52,482 nt of DNA from Alectoria sarmentosa (Eukaryota; Ascomycota; Lecanoromycetes; Lecanorales; Parmeliaceae): assembly GCA_009733775.1 (NCBI GenBank), contig WOGZ01000240.1, forward strand, positions 1 to 52,482, read 5' to 3'. This document shows, piece after piece, positions 10,010 to 21,400 of the stretch. How positions within the stretch are numbered: position 1 is the stretch's first letter; each line of letters opens with the position of its first letter. The notes beneath the pieces are model-generated. The model saw nothing but the letters and a program-made list of their open reading frames with translations. It had not been told where the DNA came from and did not search any database. The translations under genes were made by a program, and so were the position numbers.

Positions 10010-12148
10010 CTATCCTATCTCCCTTCGCCGCATTGAATTCCGAAAATCACTGTCTCCATGAAGAATGCGTGCTGATGTAGGAATAGCCCAGTGACCAATC
10101 GTGACCATCTCGCTCCCTGAAGCACCGTCCGCACGATTCAAGGGGCCCTTGAACTCTCCATACCTCCTCTCCCGCGACGTGAGCTCAATCTCCCGCTGAA
10201 CCGCCTTCTCAAAGTCCATCTTCCGCGCTACGACCAAGGGACTGAACCCCATGCCTCCTGGACCAGTCTTCCAGATGCTCCGAAGCGTCCGACCCAACTC
10301 CATCTGCCATTTGCCCTTGGACATGCCCCCACGAGCCGGCATTTGAGTTGCGACTGCGGTAATGCGGGCTTCGCCGAGTGAAGAGAGGTATTTATACTCC
10401 TGGCCTGTCATGGGCCGGTTGGCGTGTCCAAGGCGCGTGCGGATTTCGGTTTCGCGCTGGTGAAGCATATTCCAGTAGTCAAGTGCAGGCATGGAGCCTT
10501 GGGGTGGGACGCTGAAGGTCTCACTGCTGGTTGCTTGGCCCATCGATGGAGGTATTTGTGATTGGGCCATCATTTGAGGGATAGGTTGGATGATCTGATT
10601 TGGCATCTGATTGGGCAGTGCTCCACGGCGCTGCTTTGGGGGCTGAGTAGCCCAGATGTCTAAGTTGGGAACATGCGGCACCTGGTCTGGGAAAGAATGT
10701 AAAGATGCTACGTTGGGTCTAGACTGGAAGGGACCGAGTTGGCCTTGGAATGGACTTGGAGGTCCACCGTATATACCCTGGCCGGTCTGGGAATGAAAAG
10801 ATGCTACTTTGGGTCTAGACTGGAAGGGACCGAGCTGGCCTTGAAATGGACTTGGAGGTCCACCGTACATACCCTGGCCCGTCTGGTGCAAGTCACCGTA
10901 GCCAGGAACGCTTGGAGGAGCTGAGAACGGCTCGGCACCGTAAACGCCGCGCGCTTGGTTCGATGGGTACTGGGGACCTTTGAATTGGGTAGGTGAAGTT
11001 GTGCGGCCGAGATCGGTGACAGGGTATGCCGTGGTATCGTAATGCGACGAAGGCAGATACTGGCTGTTGGGATCCTGGCTTATTGTCGCCGTCTCCATCA
11101 TTCGATCAACGCTGTCAGGGAATGGCGTCTCTTCAAGATTGTTACGGCGATGGCGTTTTGGATTGGAATTCTCTTGCGATCGACTAGAAAACACAGCAGC
11201 TGGGTTGAGTGGTGATATGGTGCTCTTGAATTGCGGAGATGGCGTCAGATTCAAGGAGTATGAGCGACGATGGCTCTTTGTAGGTGAATCGGAGAAATCA
11301 CGAGAGCCATGGAAGAGATATTGGGTCCTTAGATTGTATGCAGAGGTAGCGTTCGGAGAGATCCCTTGGCTGAACTGTGGTGTGTTTACTGGATGAGCTC
11401 CTGGGCTCGGCTGGTAGATCTCATCGGGTCGACGCTGACGGGAACCAGAGGTTGGTGACCAGACAAGCTCTTCCGGTCCCAAGGCGCTTCGGGGGACGAA
11501 GGTCGGGATGTCGGAAAGGTCGAGCTTCTTTGGGAGACCTTCAAGTTTGGTGTCGACGTTAGAAAGCGAGTGCAGAGTTGTGTCTGAGGGTTTGGATTCA
11601 GCTTTCCCCGGCTCAAGCACAGTGGGATTCACTGAGCACAACGATTGTTAGCCGTTCTCGGTGAACTTGGACGCAGGGTACTTACCACGAGAGCTGCGAA
11701 TGCTTGCATCACTGGCTTGCTTCTTGTGTCCCTTTCCTTCGTTCGCAAGGTTCTTCAAAAACATCCCCATCCCGTCCTTTACGAGCTTGGTCCATGCCGA
11801 CTCCTCAGGGAAGAATTCCCACTTCTTGCCCGGCGCACCCCTCAAAGCGCGAGTTGCGTACAAAAAGATCTGAACATTGTGACTTGAATCACTTAGGTGA
11901 GGGGGCTCCACTTCAGTTGCCTGAAGCTCTGGAATGACTTCGCGAGCACGTACGAAGAACATGGGTGAATGAGTAACTAGATTGAGAAAGCTTGCCATGT
12001 CTTCGTTGTCTAGATTGGCGTTGGTGCGGACGTGTTTTTCAAAGAAATCGGCGCAGAAGGCCCGAAGCTCAAGCATAGTCTGGATGCTTGCGTCAGGTGT
12101 GTTGTAGGTCGCTGGGTCGAAAGGGTTTCTGCCATCTGAACGGTCCAT
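10010..12148 (-). CDS. Hypothetical Pro/Gln/Ser-rich protein with a 32-residue tandem duplication
   Basis: Two exons, 11686-12148 and 10010-11631 (minus), are separated by a 54-bp intron (GTAAGT...CTCAG) and encode 694 residues. The ATG at 12148 opens MDRSDGRNPFDP and the exon sum is a multiple of three. The first 140 residues look folded and helical (TMLELRAFCADFFEKHV; EKWEF-like aromatic patches). The middle 350 residues are low-complexity P/Q/S/G and probably disordered. The last 130 residues are again more ordered, with a basic segment (SKGKWQMELGRTLRSIWK) and ERRYGEFKGPL. Two adjacent 32-residue copies beginning QTGQG and ending VAS(F/L)HS occur in the middle. I do not recognise the family. 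It is transcribed divergently from the gene at 12476, 327 bp away. Confidence 0.8.
10705..10886. repeat. Tandem duplication, 96-bp period, inside the 10010-12148 gene
   Basis: Two copies start at 10705 and 10801, differ at few positions and have a period of exactly 32 codons, so the duplication keeps the reading frame. The high identity suggests a fairly recent event. Confidence 0.9.
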
Positions 12149-12475
12149 GATAGCGATGTACTATTGTAATGTTGTGAACATGAAGGCAAATGATGTTTAG
12201 AAATGATGTTTTGAATGGGCGGTTGACTGTGTGGAAGTGAGGTATTCGGAATTTGAAAAAGCCGAGATGACTTGTTTACCTTCACCGCGCTGTGATGACG
12301 ACCATTTGCCTTGCACTTCTCCAACCATGAAACATCATTCTCAACTTCTATCATGCTGTCATATCATCCTTTTCCCAGCTTGTACACATCTTCTTCAACT
12401 ATCCAACCCAATCTTTGACAATTTCTCAACGTCCAGAAATCTCGAGATCCTCACCATCGTCAAAGCACTGCCAGC
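12149..12475. promoter_or_regulatory. Shared divergent promoter region
   Basis: This 327-bp gap separates the start codons of two genes pointing away from each other, so it must contain both promoters. The plus side is pyrimidine-rich (CTTCTATCATG, CATCTTCTTCAAC) before the ATG at 12476. No individual site is identified. Confidence 0.5.
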
Positions 12476-13715
12476 ATGGCGCAAACTCTCGATCGACTTA
12501 CTGCTGCCAGATACGGAGTTGGAGCAGTCATCGACCTGAGCCCAGAGGCTCAAGTCGTCGTCGACCTTAACAATGCTGCTATGTACCGTACGTATCCTTG
12601 GCATCCAACCCTGCTCGATTCCAACCAGACGAAAGAGTCTTGCGCCTCTAGCGTATCTGCATTATCAACACTTCAAAACGTTGCTGACGCCAAACTTTTC
12701 ATCCAGGCGGCAAGGGAAAATTCTTCTACCTTCCAGAACCCACGCAAGCAGCACCAGCAGCCAACCCCAACGGTCTCCATATTCGCAGCACTGTCCCGAA
12801 TCTAATCTACCTTCCTCACCAATGGTCCCAGAACGAAAAACGGGCTCACCTCCAGCTTTCAACCGGTGGCCGATTCGTCTCGGTTCAGGCCCAGCTTCCT
12901 CACCTCGACCAAGAAGATGTGGTGCCCATCAACCTTGTCATGCACCCTCGGGGTAAGCACACGAGATACAACTTCTCGTGGCCTCTGCAGACCCTTGCTA
13001 CCGTCGTGATTCTCTCCACCGCGGACCGAATGCAGATTGCTTCCATGGTGGAGTGGGCCAATGCTGCTTCGACCAGTACGGACGGGAACTGTAAGTTGCT
13101 CTCTCGTCAGCTGGCAAACGGTTCACAGTCTCTGATCCTCGCTCAAGTTTCCACTATCCAGTTCTACATGAGAGGTCAGAGCTCGCATAAGTACTACGAA
13201 ACCGCCGACGCCATCGGTAAGAAGCTCGAGTTTGATGGTATTCTTGCAGAGCTCGAGAAGAAGGTTCCACTATTTAACGGCCTAGAGGAGGAGGATGATG
13301 GTACTATATCTTGGGCCACCATCAAGGCGACTTTGGCTCTTGAAGCTGGGGGAAGCGCCGTGGGAGGACCGCCTACTCGTCCAATACAACCATCGACGCC
13401 TGGCGCGGAATCCAAACGTCAAACTCTGCCCATGCGTCCAATACCACCTCCAGCATCTAGAGGGAAATCTACCTGCCAAATCCCAGCTCAAATAGTCCCA
13501 CGGTATCACCCTCTTCAGAGCAAAATTTTACTTTCCGACTCTAACTTAGCCCTAGACCTGATGACAGACTCACGCCACTCATCTCTCCCTCGGCAGCCTT
13601 CATCCAGAGCCAATGCGCCGCCGGGGGAGGCTCGGACGAGCATTATGACTCGAAAGTCAACACGTCGCCGACGAAGAAGAGGAGGGTGACATCGATCATC
13701 GAGCTAGACGACTAG
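12476..13715 (+). CDS. Hypothetical protein with basic C-terminal tail
   Basis: My model has three exons, 12476-12587, 12707-13502 and 13550-13715, giving 357 residues. Intron 1 is 119 bp (GTACGT...ATCCAG). Intron 2 is 47 bp with GTATCA, a CTAAC branch site and TTAG; it switches the frame to a tail ending SPTKKRRVTSIIELDD, stop at 13713-13715. Without that intron the frame runs into an arginine-rich artefact. The N-terminal 200 residues look folded (ARYGVGAVIDLSPEAQVVVD; RGGKGKFFYLPEP; HIRSTVPNLIYLPHQW; LATVVILSTADRMQIASMVE), then a helix-rich part (GKKLEFDGILAELEKKVPLF) and a proline-rich linker. The KKRR cluster could be a nuclear signal. I do not recognise the family. A strong GTAAGT at 13091 with a CAG at 13160 looks like another intron, but removing those 71 bp breaks the frame. 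Confidence 0.65.
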
Positions 13716-14237
13716 CCTGGCGGTCGAGCCTCCAAGGTTGGGAAGGAAATGTCGTAGATATACCGAAGCCAAAAGACAGATCAAGGATGCTGTTTCCGCC
13801 ATTAACGTCCATGGAACGGAAAGAGTTTGGGCCGATGTCTCGTTTCTCCCATGGGTTGGAAAGGTCATCAGGCATGGGAGGGCGGGATTGTCAACGGCGG
13901 TCCTATTGCGCCATACAGTTGTTCCGTATGGCTTCAGAGACACACTTAATAGCTCACATGCGAAGTTGGGGATGAGCCCAAGGTAGGATAACGGAATAGA
14001 TAGCTAGCTCCCATATTCTCAATCACTGGTAGATTTACATTCCCTTGATCGACAGATTTCTTTACTTTCAACCTACTAAAGAGACTCCCAGTCTCTGCAA
14101 TGCCAGGCCCAAAATGTAAGAAAAGTGGCAATGGCATTCATTACCCACGAAGCCAAAACCCGACAAAGACCTAGGGCGATGATCGAAACAAAAAGGCCAG
14201 GCCGAATTCAACAAACGGGAAAAAAACACCCACGATA
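13716..14237. other. Convergent intergenic region
   Basis: The region lies between the stop codons of the 12476 gene (plus) and the kinase gene (minus). Short frames cross it, but none has a recognisable domain. It should hold both 3' untranslated ends. Confidence 0.5.
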
Positions 14238-16675
14238 CTAGGAGAAGAAGTTCATCCTGCTCAACAAGCCCCTAATCCCCTGCTGTACCCGTGCCGCCCT
14301 CCTCCTCTTCTCCTTACTCTTCTTCTCAATCTCCCTCTCCGCGAGCGCCGGCAACCCACCCCTCTGCGGCCCCCTCCTTACCTCCACGCCCGCCACGTCC
14401 GCGAAATTGACATCCACAAACTGGTCGTCAACGTAGGGCCCGACCGGCGCCACGATGCGCTGTGGCAGGGGGCCCAGGATCTCCCACACGGGCCGCAGGT
14501 TTGCTCTGCGGTAGTTTGAGCGGAAGGCGGCGTCGGTCTCGAAGCGCTTGCGGTCGGCGCGCCGGAAGAGGACGTTGCTGTGGAAGCAGGCGGGCACGCC
14601 CTGGGCGGACGCGTCGGCTTCTTCGGCCTGGGCGCGGGCGCGGAACGTCTCCATGCCGAGCTTGGTTTCGGCGTGGAGGAAGTGGAGCTTGGGACGGTAG
14701 CGGGCGTCTTCGTTCAGGCAGCGGTGCAGCAGGTTCCAGAGGCTGGTGCTGTAGACCATGTCCAGTCTCGGTGTGGGGCCGGGTGGGAAGCGGTGGGAGG
14801 TCGTGGCTTCGAAATGTTTGCGGACCTCGTGGTGGAGCTCGAGCAGGTCGGTTCCGTTTTGGAGGGATTTCCCCAGGGAGTAGATGTCGGAATGGGGCCC
14901 TATCAGCTCGTGAGGGTGGCGCCCTCTACGTTCTTTTTCCGGGGTCCTGTCGATCACTTCCTGTGACCACCATTAGTAATCGGTAAGGAGCGTGGGAGTA
15001 TCACCGGGATACTCACTGGCGCAATGTATCTGTCCGGACGTTAGCGAGATAAAGGCAAGGTGGTTCCGATGCTACTTACCCTTCAGTCCCTCCACTCGGT
15101 CCAGCGCTTTTGAAGTGCCGAATCTCTGCCACGCTCACTCCTATGGTATGTGCCAATCCTGCTCGTGTTAGTTTCCGCGACTAGCAAAATTGGGCTGATG
15201 CGTACCAAAATCTGCTAGTTTTACGCAGGGATAGAGTCGGTGCGTGTCGGGATCAGGCGCGGCAAGCAGCATGTTTTCTCCCTTGATATCCATATGGACG
15301 ATACCATCCCATCCGCGCTTGTGGAACGATGGATTGTTGGTCCCATAGCAGCAATAGCAGAGGGCGTTCGCCATCGAGTGGAAGACATGCCACAAGAAAG
15401 CTTCCGGAAGAATAAGGCTGTTTGCGCTTCAGTCAAGAATGATCAGGGCTTAGATGGGTTTTATACCGTTGCTTATGGTACCATGAGATCACATCCCAGA
15501 AATCTCCGTAGTCGGCAAACTCGTAACAGATCCTGTGCCTAGGTTCTGATTTGCTGATCTTGCCCATTTCGTTTCTCCAGAATTTCTCTCCGATGTAAGC
15601 CCACTCCACTACCTTTAAAGACAAGTCAGTTCGAAAGCACGTCACAGCTACCAATGATTACTCTGCATACGTTTATTACATTCTTGCATCCCAGGTCATT
15701 GAGCCTCCGTGTCAGATGGGCCTCGGAACAGTAGTCCTGGAGAGAGGTTCGGATTTAGCATGCCATCTCCAGAGGAAGTGCTGGGGGCCTAAGAGGCTTT
15801 GGCTTCCAGAATGTGACTTGAGACTCAGACCGTGATATACGAATAAAAGAAATCGCTTCAACATATACGTACCTTAAAGAAGTCATGGGGACGTGACTCT
15901 TTGGTGGCTATTCTAATCGGCTATTTGGCTTCAGAACGTGCTCTTGAGCGAGCGCATGGGCCACTCACCGGTCCGTTCTTGCGAGCTTTTTCCCAGAGCA
16001 TCACTTCACCGAACTTTCAGTCAGCGTCCTTTCTCCACCCCCCGCATGACTCTGGGTCACAACGCATCCCGAAAGGGCTGGCAGAATTCCTCCACGAACG
16101 CATCTGGCGATCGGGTGATACTATCGACCAAGGACAATTGCCCTTCCAATAGACATACCTTCACCAAAGCCGCCCTTTCCGAGAGGGCGTACCGGCCTCC
16201 ACGTAGGTCCCGCGACCAGTGCTGAAGGCATGGTGTCGTCCTGTCTCATAATGGTCTTTAACAGCAACGCCCTACCGCCCTGGCCTGGCACGTTTGTAGA
16301 GTCGCCTCGAGGTAGTATGTCCGAGTAATAATCCAGTACCTTCGCATCAAGTTCTCCTCGTTGATACTTCCTTTTGAGCTCTGCGGCGAATTCCTTTGGG
16401 AGTACAGATGTTTTACGGATGTTTCTGCCATTTGCAAACAGGGGCCTTGCTTGCGTATTGAGCCCGAGTAATCTCTCTATCTCTTTTTCCGCCTCCAGGG
16501 TCGGTACTCTGACGAGGCTCTCTCGGCCTGCCACAAGTCGGGGAGGCTCCGCCGGGAAGTCTGGAACGTCAAGTATTCGTGCAAATGCTTGCTGGAAGTC
16601 ATCTTCAGTTCGGATCCTGGGTCGTTTGTTTGACGAGTTGCCCTGCCCTTGCGGGCCTGCCAAGCTGCGTTTCAT
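14238..16675 (-). CDS. Eukaryotic protein kinase, nine exons, long N-terminal extension
   Basis: Minus-strand exons: 16159-16675, 15969-16003, 15873-15920, 15671-15736, 15467-15612, 15206-15417, 15080-15140, 15017-15029 and 14238-14960. They sum to 1821 nt, giving 606 residues with all phases consistent. The kinase core is complete: glycine loop LGKGGFGEV just after residue 162, beta-3 lysine in IATKES (Lys191), catalytic loop HMDIKGEN (Asp314, Lys316), DFG (Asp340), YIAPE in place of the usual APE surroundings, and HSDIYSLG (Asp391). The first 160 residues carry a basic KRPRIR patch and precede the kinase fold. The part after about residue 480 is charged and ends in a basic helix. Exon 8 is only 13 nt and encodes YIAP. 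An insert (TNNPSFHKRGWDG) before the catalytic loop is common in fungal divergent kinases. The subfamily and substrate are not clear. The ATG at 16675 was chosen; an in-frame ATG at 16741 is also possible. Confidence 0.88.
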
Positions 16676-18417
16676 ATTGCAATAATCGATTTGGAAAACT
16701 AAATGCGCAGGTTGTGTAGCATGAACGGAGTGTTGGCCCAAGAGATTCGTCCTTGATCAGTAAGAAGCCGCATGCGGCGAATGTACACACGAGTGTTGAG
16801 GACAAAGAAGGCAGTCACAAGCAGTGAAGGGGCACAAAGGCTCGCGTCATTGCGGAGAAGAGACAATCGCACGGAAAACATCCTTGGAAACTAATGTATG
16901 TTCAGGTTCAGGTGCTGCAGGCCAATGTACATGCCAAGATGCTTGTTTCTCGAGCCTAAGCGGGCTCAGTCCGTAGGCAGTCCTCAACCCAAAGTTTCAC
17001 TGCACTGGTCAAGCGTATCAACCTCCAATCCGAATTGACAAACCAAGAAAGCGTTGAGCACAGACATTTCTCAAATATCTAGATGGAATCTCCCAGTATC
17101 GTCGACTTGATCCTTGACCACTCGAAATGGTAGAGCATGCAGGGTATGTCAATGGCGGCACACAACGGGCGCTCTGCCCCAATGCATCCGTATCACCGAC
17201 TAAGGCTATTGATACGTATATAAAATCCTGTTCTCCTTTGATATTGCAGCGACGGCTGCTCGAAAGGCAACCCATCGCTGGCCTTCAGATAGTTTGACGA
17301 AAGGGGTATGTACGCTAGCCATTTTCGGCGCTAGCCGCTGAAAAAGGCCGAGGTAACGAGCCGGACTTGGAGACAGTATGCAATAGCATACAGCTGCAAT
17401 TTAGTGAGCCAAGATTGTGCCAGGAAGCCCGGTCTAAGAGCTCGCCAGCCGAGGGAGACTGATCTTACCAGCTTCTTGCAAACAACAGCACCCAACTGCA
17501 AGCCTTGCTTTGGTGTGCTACCCACCACCTAGCAACGAGCGTTAGTAAACGTAAACCTAGTAGGAACAGTTGAAATTCACGAGTCACTCATCAGCCTGCA
17601 ACCGAGTTGCGCCGTCGAGCGTATCAGCAAAGATTGAGCGAACCAAGCGGGAAGACAGTTCAGCCTGTCAAACAATCTGGTTGGAATATGTATATCTGTG
17701 TTCGGGCAAGCCCCGTTCCCATCACCATCCGAACATTGTCTCACGTTTGATTTGATGCTGGGAAGAGTCTTCCGTTCTTGCGTTCGCGCTTTGCCAACTC
17801 CGCGTTGGGATGGTCTCGGACGGTAGAGAATGTGTTCAATACTTGCGGAGACAATGTGACGGAGTTGTGGGGAGGCTTTCAACTGGTGAGCACTCCTAGG
17901 CCTGCCTAGAAATGCCCAATAGGTATCAATCACGGGACCCTCTAACCAGGAAGCGTGCTCATATCCCAGACCGCCGAGGGAAGATTATTTGCCAAAGTTC
18001 TCACCCAATGAACGAACCGAGTAATCACTATGTGAGCTTTAGATGGACAAGTCACGGTAAGCAATGTTCATATTATCTTGTTCGGCAGAAGGCAACCTGT
18101 TTTATGCGGAAGAATAAGAAACGATGAGAATGGAGAAGGTGGTGTATAAGCAACGCTTCTTGATTGCTTAATATGGGTCTCGAATATCATCTTTCTTCTC
18201 GCATGAGTCGTAAACAGCTTTAAGAACACCTGGTCCATGACAACAGGATAAATGCTTCTAGCATCTCTTATGTGCCGCACCCCTAGCAACGCCCTGCTCG
18301 ATCGCTCAATTACCGTCTTCCGTTCCCTCAAGGAATATTCTGTCAATGCGCGCTGTATGCTGCTACTATTATAACACCGAGAATAAGAAGCAAAGCAGTT
18401 CGCATGCTGATTCAGGT
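16676..18417. other. Long intergenic region without recognised gene
   Basis: About 1.7 kb lies between the kinase start and the stop of the large disordered-protein gene, both on the minus strand. It has only small open frames, the longest a 118-codon minus-strand frame at 17577-17933 with no domain that I recognise. A non-coding RNA or a small multi-exon gene cannot be excluded by eye. Confidence 0.45.
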
Positions 18418-21400
18418 CTAGAAGTTAACGTCCTCGTTCGGTGAAGGTATTTGATTCGGCGATCCGCGATATCTATTCCGTTTGACGCTTTCCTTGTCTG
18501 GGCTGTAGCTGCCGGAAGAGGTGATGGGCCTGGGACCAGTAGGCTTGCGCTGCATTGCAGCGCTAGAGGCAGATCGTGGGGACTCCTTCGCCTGTAGAAG
18601 ATGATCAGTTAGATTGCTTTGAAACGACTAGTAAAGGGGGACTTACAGGATCATAAGCAGAGCCATTGCTATATCTCTGCTCAGGCTGTAAGTGCTCTGT
18701 ACTCAGAGGCGATGCAAATGTTGGCCTATTGTCTTTGCTCGCTAACTTCGGGGGCCGTGATGGGCCTGATGGAATCAATGGGCCATCGTCCTTGACTTTC
18801 GGCGGTCGTGGAGGAGCAGCAGCTTGGTCGGCCCTTGAGGTCTCTGAGTATCCTGCATCTGAAATTGGGGACAGGTTGCTAGCCAGTCCACTATATCTGT
18901 TGGTGGCGCCGGGGATATAACGAGCCAGAGTCGGGTCAGACCCAAAGGTGTCCGAGGTGGGGGAGATGGGGGAGCGGGAGCCGAAGTTCTGGGCTTGAGA
19001 TTCGAGATGGTGCTGGAATCGATGCGTCGGGCCAGCACGTGGTTGGGGATGTTGTAGGTTGAGAGAATCCCGATGCGCTTGATATTTCGGATCTTCAGAT
19101 ACTTGAGATGGAATCAGGGGAGAAGGAGGACGATTCTCTTGGGCCATATCACGAGTGACATCATCGTTTTCAAGGGAGCCATTAGAACGAAGACGATCGT
19201 CTCCGTGGTGGTCATAGTGATCGTTTGTTTCATACTGCTGTAGGTCTTCACCTGAGCGAGATGCTTCCGAGAAAGGTCGCGGCTGTCGTCGGTCCGTGCT
19301 GCTTCTGAAGTTGTCCCCAACAGAAGAAGCTGTTGTCCTTGACCACCTGGAAATTTTCGGGAAGAATGACGAGCTGCTGGATTTATGTTTGCGACTCTTG
19401 TCTGTTCCCGTTCTCGGAGTGTGCTCGTTACTTTGAGTCCCGGTCGGAAGCTGAGTCTGCGGCGGAGTACCCAATGGCACAGAACCAGCTCGAGCGTTCT
19501 CCTTAGTTGGGGTGAGCAGCTGGTCGTTGTGGTTGTCAAGAACTTCCTGCTCATGCGGGTCAAGCTCCTCGTCTGCTTCAAGTACTGTGCTTACTCGATT
19601 CTGAGATCCGCGGCGACTGTCTCTATTTCTCATGGCACTGGCCTCCCGTGATGGGGGATTTGAGAAGTACCCAGATTGGCCTGTTGATCCGGTACCTGCC
19701 TGACCTTCTGGCTCATACCCGTCTGGGCCAGCTGCACGCATATTGTTATATGAATTCAGGCTGTCTGCGCGGGTATCTCCCCCACTTGGCCGCACGCCCT
19801 GTGTAGCCTTCAAACCTTCGACTTCTCCAAGTAGATGGACCAGCATTTCTTCTATCTTGCCGATATCGTTCTGGTTGCGGCTGCTGAGCCCTTTGAGAGC
19901 GCGCCTGAAGACATTCCGTCTCTTGGCAGGCGAGTCCTCTGCATCGTCTTCTGTAGAAGAGTGACGTTGAAATTTGGGTGTTCCCAACGGCTGAGGTCGT
20001 GGACCACCGAGGACGATCTTTTGGATTGTACGATTGTGCTGTTTATTACCAGTGTCGACAAGGATATCGTCTTGCTCAGCAATGAATTTCTTCATTTCTT
20101 CGAAGGAGTTGCGCATCTCGGCAGCACTTCTGACCAGAGTTACCAATATTTCCGTATCCCTGGCATTGCGTTGAGCGTCCCTGACTGTAAGCTGGTCCTT
20201 TGTTAGCAAGCAGAACGGTAGATTTGAATGGCACAAGTCTGGATTTTCACTCACATGATCCATGAGCGCCACAATATCTTTTGACTGAATTCTATCGATG
20301 CCGCCGCCTGTAGCGCTATCGTATAGTGGAGAGCCCATTCCATGTGCCAATCCATGCGAATTTGTGCTCAAATGCCTGTCATGCCCTCGGCTAATAAATG
20401 GATCTTCATCTTCTGTCATGGCATCCAATCCGCGGTCATTGAAGGCTTTGGCATCTCTGAAGCTTATTCCCGGACTGGCAGCACCACGTTGGGGGCCAGA
20501 GATGTAGCCCTCGTCTTTGGGTGGACTTGGAGCACTTCCAGCGGCCATATAGGATTCGCGAATGGAGCTGGAGTCATGCTTGGCGTTGGTCTCGTACTCA
20601 TCATGAACCCCAGACTGATAATCGTTGTGTATTGACATTTCCCGTGAATTTCTTTGGTCTTCAAGGGAACCTCGTCCGCTTGCTATCACTGCTGCGCTAA
20701 GGAAGCCCGCAGCAGCGGCCTTGAGACTGTCATGGGCACTCGAATCCTTAGAGCGAGACAAAAACTCTCCTTTGGACTGTGGTGGAGTGGACTTGTTGGG
20801 CCAATGATCCAGATTATCGCTCTGGTAGCCACCCATTGGACCCTGAATGATGGAGGGGTTGGTGCTAATCTCAGAGTCCGAGTGCAAGCCATGTCCGATC
20901 TCAGGTATGGGATCATCAGCTACCGGTAAGCCACTGGCGCCCATGGGAATGTGCTCATCGCGTTCATCCAGGGATTTAGCAATGCTTTGACGTGGAGAGT
21001 CTTTGGCGGAAAGCCTGTCATAATTATACAGCCTCTCAGAGGATAATTTGGTCTGATGCTCATGCAGCTTCTCTCCAGAACGTAGAGCAAGTTCGCGCTC
21101 CGCATCAGCTTCCATCCGATCCTGTTCGCGCGATCCAGCGAACGATCTCTCACCCTGTTTCGACGAAATCACTGAAGTCTCAAGAAGCGATGCAACTGCT
21201 GACTCAACGGCTACTGGCGTGCTTCTGTAATCAGGGTTTCTGCCAGCGCCCACGGTCTGACGCTCTTGGGCGGCGGTGACTTTGTCGAGATATGGTACAT
21301 CCATGCTGTCATCTGTGTAATTGGTCATATGCTTGTAGTCAATCATGGAGTCTCGGTAGCTGCCAGAATCACGATAGCGATCATTCTTTTCATGTTCCTG

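Noticed and set aside
14462..14986. 174-codon plus-strand frame opposite the kinase
   Set aside because: It is an Arg/Gly-rich antisense shadow of a GC-rich exon; the other strand encodes kinase motifs.
17577..17933. 118-codon minus-strand frame
   Set aside because: It has no recognisable domain, no supporting introns and a random-like composition; kept only as part of the intergenic note.
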